This document shows positions 57,573 to 64,000 of a DNA stretch of 64,000 nucleotides, piece by piece. The notes beneath the pieces were generated by a model. That model was not told the origin of the DNA, searched no databases, and saw nothing but the letters and a program-made list of their open reading frames with translations. The stretch is from Trichobilharzia regenti (lineage: Eukaryota; Platyhelminthes; Trematoda; Strigeidida; Schistosomatidae). The position numbers were made by a program, and so were the translations under genes. The stretch covers positions 7,136,589 to 7,200,588 of the forward strand of contig OX235268.1 of assembly GCA_944472135.2 (NCBI GenBank). Direction: 5' to 3'. The number at the start of each line of letters is the position of its first letter. Position 1 is the stretch's first letter.

Positions 57573-58075
57573 TAGCCTACAGAGCTTGTCTCTGAGTGAG
57601 TTTGTAGGTTTGAATGCCACCCTAATTCCTGCTTTATTAAGAATCCTATGTAGGGCCTCAGATGTGCTTTCCTTATATGGTATAACAGTGGATGACTTAT
57701 ATTCTTTCCTATTTATGTTATCATTAGTAGTTTCACAATTATTTTTATTATACTTTTGGCCTTTTTCGATCTTCCCAATGAATTTTAAAGGATAGTTATT
57801 CAACACCAACGCTTCTTCTATCTTTTTTATTTCATTATTTAGGTCGTTTTTTGTGCTACATAGTGCTATGGCTCGGTTTGTTAGACACTTCACTAAGCCT
57901 GCCTTTACAGATAACGACGGATGAGACTAATTAAAGTCTAAATATCTATTACAATGCGTTGGTTTTCTATAAACACTAGTGTGTAGTTTGCCTTCATCTA
58001 TTCGTTTTATTTTACAATCTAACATAGCTAATTCTCCTAGATCATTTTCTGATTCAAATGTAAATTTAATTCCCT
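57573..58075 (-). pseudogene. PLE2 left arm (RT C-terminus and linker), fused to S2
   Basis: Reverse complement of 58105-58607. Encodes the RT C-terminal region (FTFESENDLGELAMLDC, YRKPTHCNRYLDFN), then an in-frame stop (57927-57929), then NRAIALCSTKNDLNNEIKK up to SLRDKLCRL, where the frame runs without a break into the S2 RT. The catalytic RT centre and the endonuclease are absent from this arm. Confidence 0.82.
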
Positions 58076-58607
58076 CTACCTGACACATATAAACTCACAA
58101 GTATAGGGAATTAAATTCACATTTGAATCAGAAAATGATCTAGGAGAATTAGCTATGTTAGATTGTAAAATAAAACGAATAGATGAAGGCAAACTACACA
58201 CTAGTGTTTATAGAAAACCAACGCATTGTAATAGATATTTAGACTTTAATTAGTCTCATCCGTCGTTATCTGTAAAGGCAGGCTTAGTGAAGTGTCTAAC
58301 AAATCGAGCCATAGCACTATGTAGCACAAAAAACGACCTAAATAATGAAATAAAACAGATAGAAGAAGCGTTGGTGTTGAATAACTATCCTTTAAAATTC
58401 ATTGGGAAGATCGAAAAAGGCCAAAAGTATAATAAAAATAATTGTGAAACTACTAATGATAACATAAATAGGAAAGAATATAAGTCATCCACTGTTATAC
58501 CATATAAGGAAAGCACATCTGAGGCCCTACGTAGGATTCTTAATAAAGCAGGAATTAGGGTGGCATTCAAACCTACAAACTCACTCAGAGACAAGCTCTG
58601 TAGGTTA
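57573..58607. repeat. inverted repeat of PLE2 arms
   Basis: Arms 57573-58075 and 58105-58607 (503 bp each) around a 29-nt spacer (58076-58104). Few mismatches are visible (for example KKIEEAL versus KQIEEAL, LHRILN versus LRRILN). Both arms carry the same nonsense codon, so the duplication copied an already mutated sequence. Confidence 0.88.
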
Positions 58608-59009
58608 AAGGACCCAGTTGACCCAATTAGACAAAATAATATAATTTACAAAATACCCTGCAATAACTGTGAGGTCAACTACATAGGTCAAACTAGTAGG
58701 TCAGGGATAGTCAGATTAACAGAACATAAGAATTTAGCTAAGGTAAGAATGGTTGACCCTGAAAAGATAAGTAATTTAGAAAAAAGCTCAGCTATTGCAC
58801 TTCATGCAATAACAAACAACCACACAATAAGGTGGGATAGGGTTAAAATTCTAAAAAGTAATATAGCTAAGTGGAGAGAGAGGTTGATTACGGAATCCTT
58901 ATTTATCGGGTCCACACCCAACACATGCAACAAAAATGACTCAATGCAAATACCAGAGATATGGAAGATATTATTACCGCAGGTCAAATCAGAAGAGGGT
59001 AATAAATAA
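58105..59009 (+). pseudogene. PLE2 right copy: RT C-terminus and GIY-YIG endonuclease
   Basis: Begins inside the RT after the catalytic motifs. A stop at 58251-58253 interrupts the frame; the remaining 240 codons (58287-59009, first codon GTG) cover the linker and a complete-looking GIY-YIG domain: IYKIPCNNCEVNYIGQTSR, a KSSAIALHAITNNH block, and a conserved Glu in RERLITESLFI. The protein belongs to a different PLE family from that at 3631-5346. With no RT core and a premature stop it is non-functional. Confidence 0.82.
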
Positions 59010-59290
59010 TATTAAAATTCTATTTCAATTCAAACACATCACAACATCCTAACAAAAAACTTATTATGACTATTAAAACACTCGTCGTATCTTCCATCTG
59101 ATTATAGTAGATCAATAACACTCGTATTAATGCCATCAGTCAAACCAGAAGAAGATAATAAATAATCTTAAAATTCTATTTCAATTCAAACAAATTCTAA
59201 CAAGCAGCTTATTATGACTGTAAAAACACTCGTCCAATTTTCCCATCTAATTGCAATTGATCAACAACACTCGTACGATTATTTCTGAAT
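58980..59290 (+). repeat. tandem duplication in PLE2 3' region
   Basis: Two diverged units of about 150 bp: the first starts at 58980 (CAGGTCAAATCAGAAGAGG), the second at 59137 (CAGTCAAACCAGAAGAAG). Both contain ATTCTATTTCAATTCAAAC and AAAACACTCGTC. The unit includes the last codons of the PLE gene. Confidence 0.7.
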
Positions 59291-60057
59291 GTACATTATC
59301 TCACATTGATTTTTAATCCAATATCTAATCCATTCCACACATGTATATAAATGAGAGATCAAAGTTGTGTGAGTAACTTGATATGATTATGAGCAATAGT
59401 TTGTGCTCGAAAGGTCATCAGTTCATATAACTGTAAACACTGTGCGATTTATCAAAATAAAATCTTATCTATAATAAATAAACTGTAGCCTAAACTTCGT
59501 CATCTAGCAAATAATTCTGTTTCACTTTGTGATACATCTAATAAATAAACTAATATGGGATTACTTACTACCACAGTGCCTAAGTTTTATACATGTATGA
59601 AAGCATCATTAATGGGACGGAAAAATTAGTATTATTCGTTACATGGGCTTTGCAAGGAATATGAGGCTTCACGAGGACGGTACGACTGCTCTTTTTGATC
59701 TATACAACGAATTTCCACTACACGGCTATCGCATTCATTCTTATTCCTTTAGGATAATGCATTGCCACAGCTATTTCTCCATGATTAAAGGTTCGGTGTC
59801 TTATCTTTAGCATCGAGAGAAAGCAAGTGTTGTTGAACGTTTAAATCGACCCGTGAGGATTGTTTATCTTGACCTACAAAATCTCTGAATCATATAGAAG
59901 CATAGACTTCATTTTATTGATAAATTTTGGGATATTTGCCCTCACGCTGAGAACTGCAGATTTTCCCCTCTCATTTGAAATACAAATATGTAACATTATT
60001 ATTCAGCATTTTAAACATCCAAGGAATTAAAATGATTTACAAGTATTGCTTTTTGTA
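59291..60057. other. PLE2 3' flank and unique sequence
   Basis: At about 59385-59420 the sequence GAGCAATAGTTTGTGCTC is followed by GAAA, a hammerhead-like stem II plus GAAA about 400 bp after the PLE stop. The CTGANGA core is not preserved (ATGATTA), so I do not call a ribozyme. Nothing else is recognised. Confidence 0.4.
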
Positions 60058-60190
60058 GGGATTTTGTTTGATTGGTTGGAGGATTTCATCATGAGCTGAC
60101 ATCATTTAGAGAACCATTGAAAAAGCTGGGAGTACTGAACGGTTGTTTCGTCCTAGTTAGGAACTTTTCACCAGCACACAGCTGGTTCAA
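60058..60190 (-). repeat. hammerhead-type SINE, 3' part (SINE7)
   Basis: On the minus strand CTGGTGAAAAGTTCC, TAACTAGGACGAAAC (60144-60173), then GTACTCCCAGCTTTTTC and TGATGTCAGCTCATGATG, ending CCAACCAATC. Homologous to SINE6 and SINE8; the tRNA head is missing. It lies head-to-head with SINE8. Confidence 0.6.
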
Positions 60191-60283
60191 AGTGAGGTAG
60201 TAACTCATCGAAGAAGACATTGCTAAATGGTCGTGCTATGTCACGAATTGACAGAAGTTAGAACTCACGGGCTAGCCATTAGA

Positions 60284-60490
60284 TTGGGTCCCATTGGCTT
60301 AATGGTCTATGAGCTCACTGGCTTTGTAGCCAGAAGGCCATGGGTTCGAACCCCGCGATGTGGATGCGTATTGCTGAAGAGTTTCAAACTAGAGGGGATG
60401 AAGCAGCTGTCCAGTAGTCCCAGGATTTCCAATGGTTCTTTAACTGATGTCAGCTCATGATGAAATCTTCCAACCAATAAATTGATTTAC
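60284..60490 (+). repeat. tRNA-derived hammerhead-type SINE (SINE8)
   Basis: Head with A-box-like TTGGCTTAATGGTCTATGAG and B box GGTTCGAACCC (60343-60353). A decayed hammerhead follows (GCTGAAGAGTTTCAAACTAG, then GATGAAGCAGC), then CCAGTAGTCCCAGG and TGATGTCAGCTCATGATG. It ends CAACCAATAAATTGATT, sharing CAACCAATAAAT with the 3' end of the CR1-like elements in this window. Arrangement (tRNA-like promoter, hammerhead, tail) is that of SM-alpha repeats. Confidence 0.65.
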
Positions 60491-61535
60491 ATTTCTAATG
60501 CCTTCACTGAACGTCATCGGTCATAAGACTTAGAGTCCAAACATCAAGCCATAAATTAACATCAAGTCGCAAAACAGTAGAACGAAGTTCACAACTCTGA
60601 TTAATTCTGAAAAAATGACTGGTGAGTTCTGTAGAATTCAAATGAATTATTCACTCTCAACCTCAAATTGTGACGTGTCTATGCGAAGATGCTGTCAAAT
60701 GCACAGTTACTGTGCATCTAAAGAAACAGCAAAGTTGTGTCAAGGACGATCCACGATTAGATTCAACAGAGTGCGAATTCAAGACAAAGAATAATGATAC
60801 TTGAATGAACAGTGTTCCACAAAGAGGGATATATAGACAAAGCATATACAGCAGATTTTGTTTAAGTATAGGATAACTGCTATATCTCAAACAGAGTATT
60901 ATCGCTTAACAGTTATAGTTATCTAGTAAGAATTTAAATTTGAGACTACTTATTAGTGTTAAGTAGTATCAAGCTGAACAGAGAGGAAAGAAGGTGTCCC
61001 TATTAACGATGATATAAAGACAGTAGAGAGAAGCACGGTCAGAATTTAACGCAGCCAATGAACTCTTGTCCCTTGAAAATTATATGGTTCACAGTGTATT
61101 GTAATCCACTGAGACAAACAAATTGATCGTTGAATGTTCGATGGATTTGACAAACTTCTTTTATCTCCTGGGGTATTAAGACAGGCACTGCCTAATATGA
61201 TATGAAAAGGTGTGTGAAAATCACTTGTGAAATTGCTGGAAGCATTCATATCATTATTGGAGCTACAGAAATGATGAAATATCAGATGTACTTTTAATGA
61301 CATTTGAAAAGTATTTGGAAGACTTCACTAGAAACGTAATTTACAAATGGCCGAAAGAACATCAATCTAGTGTACATCACTGCTTGCTGAATATCTTCCA
61401 TACAATAATGACAATGTTGAAACTAAACTGGTAAAATTATACGAGTTGAATTTCCTCGAATGAAATGACAGCTTCTGGTTGAAACATAAGATACTGAAAT
61501 ATACGACATATCTGAATGCAATATCAATTACACAA
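60491..61535. other. stretch without supported features
   Basis: No repeat or coding sequence recognised; open frames are short and without motifs. Confidence 0.5.
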
Positions 61536-61539
61536 TCGC

Positions 61540-61740
61540 GAGCTCGAATAGCTCAGTGGTAACGTCTCTGACTGCGGCGCTGGGTGACGAGGGTTCGAAT
61601 CTAAGAAGGGACATGAGTTCCTTCAAGGTTGCAGATACGCTTTACTGATGAGTGCCAACTAGCACGAAACCTAGATGGTGTCCAAGGCTTTCCGCCAATT
61701 GCCTCCAACCATCTAACACCAACATTAGTAACTATGTTTT
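61540..61740 (+). repeat. tRNA-derived SINE with hammerhead core (SINE9)
   Basis: A box TAGCTCAGTGGTAACG (from 61549), B box GGTTCGAATCT (61592-61602), then a hammerhead core about 45 bp on. Downstream CCAAGGCTTTCCGCC and CTCCAACCATCTAAC. Differs in sequence from SINE8 but has the same plan. Best-preserved ribozyme core of the SINEs here. Confidence 0.7.
61645..61680 (+). ncRNA. hammerhead ribozyme core in SINE9
   Basis: CTGATGA at 61645-61651 is the exact core. Stem II GTGC (61652-61655) pairs perfectly with GCAC (61662-61665) around CAACTA, followed by GAAA (61666-61669). Stem III could be ACC/GGT (61669-61671 with 61677-61679). That would place G at the cleavage position, which is unfavourable, and I could not find a convincing stem I. 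So the core is intact but self-cleavage is doubtful. Confidence 0.6.
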
Positions 61741-63084
61741 TGACAAAGCATCACCACTAACTTCTGATGAATCTTCACTCTTCCCCATAGTTACAATTTG
61801 ATTATTCATTACATTTCTGAAATGTCTTGACAGCAATAATCCTAACTTGTTTCTGTTCTTATTGGACAAACGTACCGTAGACATATGTAAGAAATGAGCA
61901 TAGCTAATTACAGTTGTACAGCTAATTAAATGAACTCGCTGTCGAAAACAGACTCTTCGCTGAACTGCATGTTTTGTTTTTCATTGATGTCTGGATGGAG
62001 ATTATTTATGAAGAAAAGGTTCACCTGATGTACAGCATTCTTGAGGAAATTTATTGTAAAGCTTGAAAATCTCCATTGAGTCATATGAAAAAGAGAAGAT
62101 GTTCAGCGACGTTCAGTGCAGAGTTCAGGACTGAACTGAACTCTGCACTGAATACTCTACATACACAGATATATATACTTTTGAAATTACATTGGGAGAT
62201 GTAAAACCGATAAGTAAACAAACTGCATTGAATTAGTCATGCAGAAAGAAAGATGCGGATATTTTCCAGGTCACGTTCAAATAGATAAGCGGAGAGAGAG
62301 TGTGAGAGATCAAAATTAAGATAAAATGCATTACGCTTCAATTACATCACTTAGATAAACAATTAGACATTAGAGAATATAACAAGAATTGCAAGCAGAC
62401 TAATATCAATAGTAATAGTTATAATAACAATAAGAATAGTGTTGTAGTGAGTTAAGATAATCCTACTGATAAAGGATAGTTTTACATGAATCAAGAATAA
62501 TAATAATGATAAAAATAGCAATAGTAATAATAAAATGTTAGTAAGAGATGGAATAATAAGTAATATGTATTACCATGGAAGATTAAGAGTCACGATCATC
62601 TCTTTTTGTACACAGAGACCTGGTTTATAAACTCAATTGTAATATTTTACATTTTCAACCTTCTTATTCTCTACCATCACCCGATTTAATATCTACACCT
62701 CACTACCACTGTTACTGACTTGACCGTCGGTCAGTTTATATTACGTCATCCAACTTATTCGCTCAATTTCATTTCGAATTTAAATGGTATGATTCTCTAC
62801 CCCACTTCCACTTACTCTCTACCTGTAATTACCTCTGTTGCTACCCTGACCCTTAAGTTGAAACATTTTAGTCTGTTGTATTACGTTATCTAACTTACTA
62901 ACTGACTCAATCTTACTTTAGTTGTTGTCTAATTAACCTTGTTTCTATATTAGACGATTCTTTTATTACCTGATCAATTATCTAAACTTGACAAACCTCA
63001 TGTTTACACATACACACACACAAATAATTATTTATAAATAAGATTGTACAGCTATGTGAATGAATTCGCCGTCCAAAAGAGTCT
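61741..63084. other. stretch without supported genes
   Basis: AT-rich, with AAT-like low-complexity sequence at about 62380-62560 and a perfect 16-bp inverted repeat at 62112-62152. No gene recognised. Confidence 0.5.
62112..62152. repeat. perfect 16-bp inverted repeat
   Basis: TTCAGTGCAGAGTTCA (62112-62127) and TGAACTCTGCACTGAA (62137-62152) around a 9-nt loop. Function unknown. Confidence 0.8.
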
Positions 63085-63570
63085 CTTCGCTGAACGTCTT
63101 CTAATTTATTGTATATCATCTTCGCTTTATCCAGGATCTTAAAGTAAAGTCGTAAAGAGCATCTCAAACAAACTTCAAACCTCATTAACAACTGTCTCCG
63201 CTCAATACTCAAGATCAGATGGCCAGAAAAGATCAGCAACAGGGATCTCTGGGAGCGAACCAATCAGGAACCGATTGTGAAACAAATAGGCAGGAAGAAA
63301 TGGAGATGGATTGGCCATACGCTGAGGAAACCATCAAGTGACATCACTAGACAAGCCATGACTCGAGTGGAACCCGAAAGGGAGGCGGCGAGTTGGTCGT
63401 CATTGCAAGGGTGACTTGGAGGAGGTCATGCGAGGAGGAGATGAAAACATGTGGACAGACCTGGAGCGGGGTGAAAAAGTTGTCAGAAAACAGAAGGCAA
63501 TGGAGGTGCGCAACTGAAGCCCTATGTTCCTCTAGGAACTAAAGGATACAATAATAATAATATAATAAAG
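63085..63570 (+). mobile_element. RTE-like 3' fragment, copy S3
   Basis: Plus strand: C-terminal ORF2 sequence ([40 protein letters not shown]) with frameshifts, then GAGCGGGGTGAAAAAGTTGT and the 3' end GAAGCCCTATGTTCCTCTAG, ending in an AAT-repeat tail. It matches the 3' part of copy S2 on the opposite strand and provides the clearest match to the SINE1-family tail. Confidence 0.8.
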
Positions 63571-64000
63571 TAAAGTCGAAGTTTTTTATTATATCATGTG
63601 ACGTTATGCAGTTTGATCTGAAGTATATATAGAATGATACCTTCTGGTATTTTTCGTCAATCCCCAAGGGATAAGCGCCGATAGCTGTTTGCATAGTTTA
63701 ATTGTTGTGACTCAAGGGGCGTAACTGAATGGGTAAAACACTAAGATTCAGAGAAAATGTAATTCCCTGTGCTGGGTAGAAATTCATGCAGTCAAGGGAT
63801 TCAGGTGGGCCGCCGACTTAATCAATTTTGCTTGATGAACAATTTGTTGCTCATTTTATAAATAGACGCCTTGGTAAATCAATCAGGTGTTGACCGGCCT
63901 AACATCTAAATTTGGGTTACAGTTAAGGAATTAATATAACGCATGTTAGGTAGATTGATTCTTGGCATCTCAGTGCTTCCTAACCCATCCATTCTTTGTT
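63571..64000. other. stretch without supported features
   Basis: Nothing recognised; a weak tRNA-like sequence at 63708-63780 lacks a B box. Confidence 0.45.

Noticed and set aside
59385..59420. Hammerhead ribozyme after PLE2
   Set aside because: Stem II and GAAA fit, but the CUGANGA core is lost (ATGATTA); at best a decayed relic.

Overview
The window is eukaryotic, repeat-dominated DNA, most likely from a flatworm of the schistosome group. The evidence is the combination of element families: Gypsy/Ty3 elements of the CsRn1/Boudicca type (TGGTGAGCCC primer-site sequence, Cys-His Gag finger), BEL/Pao-like Gag genes, CR1-like (SR1-type) and RTE-like (SR2-type) non-LTR fragments, GIY-YIG Penelope-like elements (PLEs), and tRNA-headed SINEs with hammerhead cores like schistosome SM-alpha. 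This assignment rests on family recognition, not on a database search. I could not support any host protein-coding gene or true tRNA gene.

Layout. 1-1250: 3' ends of RTE-like elements and a possible SINE. 1487-5768: a near-perfect palindrome of two head-to-head PLE copies (arms of 2134 bp, 14-nt spacer), each with RT, GIY-YIG endonuclease and a hammerhead-like motif. 6003-9990: two convergent SINEs, an RTE-like pseudogene split by a 567-bp insertion with a 7-bp target duplication, and a decayed CR1-like fragment. 13060-14495: a second CR1-like fragment.

14725-49840 is one nest of LTR elements. An old Gypsy copy (I) is the base. A BEL-like gag element (D, minus strand) sits in it, and a Gypsy copy (G) sits in D. 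A unit joining the left end of D to the gag of G is repeated in tandem (basic unit 4137 bp; units 15798-24809, 24810-28946, 28947-33446). At one identical site the first unit holds a complete gag element (C, itself split by a CR1-like insertion), the second is empty, and the third holds a solo LTR. Downstream, G is nearly complete to 37565. Element I is broken again by H, an apparently intact Gypsy element (40408-45980), and by E, an intact young gag-only element (45999-49768); these two insertion points are 14 bp apart.

49841-64000 is mostly non-coding. It holds two more PLE remnants, both with inverted arms (about 51679-52557 and 57573-59480), an RTE-like copy fused to one of them, several SINEs, and a SINE with an intact hammerhead core at 61645-61669.

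How the parts work together: the autonomous enzymes are RT plus GIY-YIG endonuclease in PLEs, RT in the RTE-like and CR1-like elements, and protease-RT-RNase H-integrase in the Gypsy elements. The SINEs share 3' tails with the RTE-like or CR1-like elements, so those probably move them. The gag-only LTR elements C, D and E encode no enzymes and must borrow them. Their single protein has a BEL-type Gag domain and a C-terminal membrane segment, and it is the least familiar coding object here.
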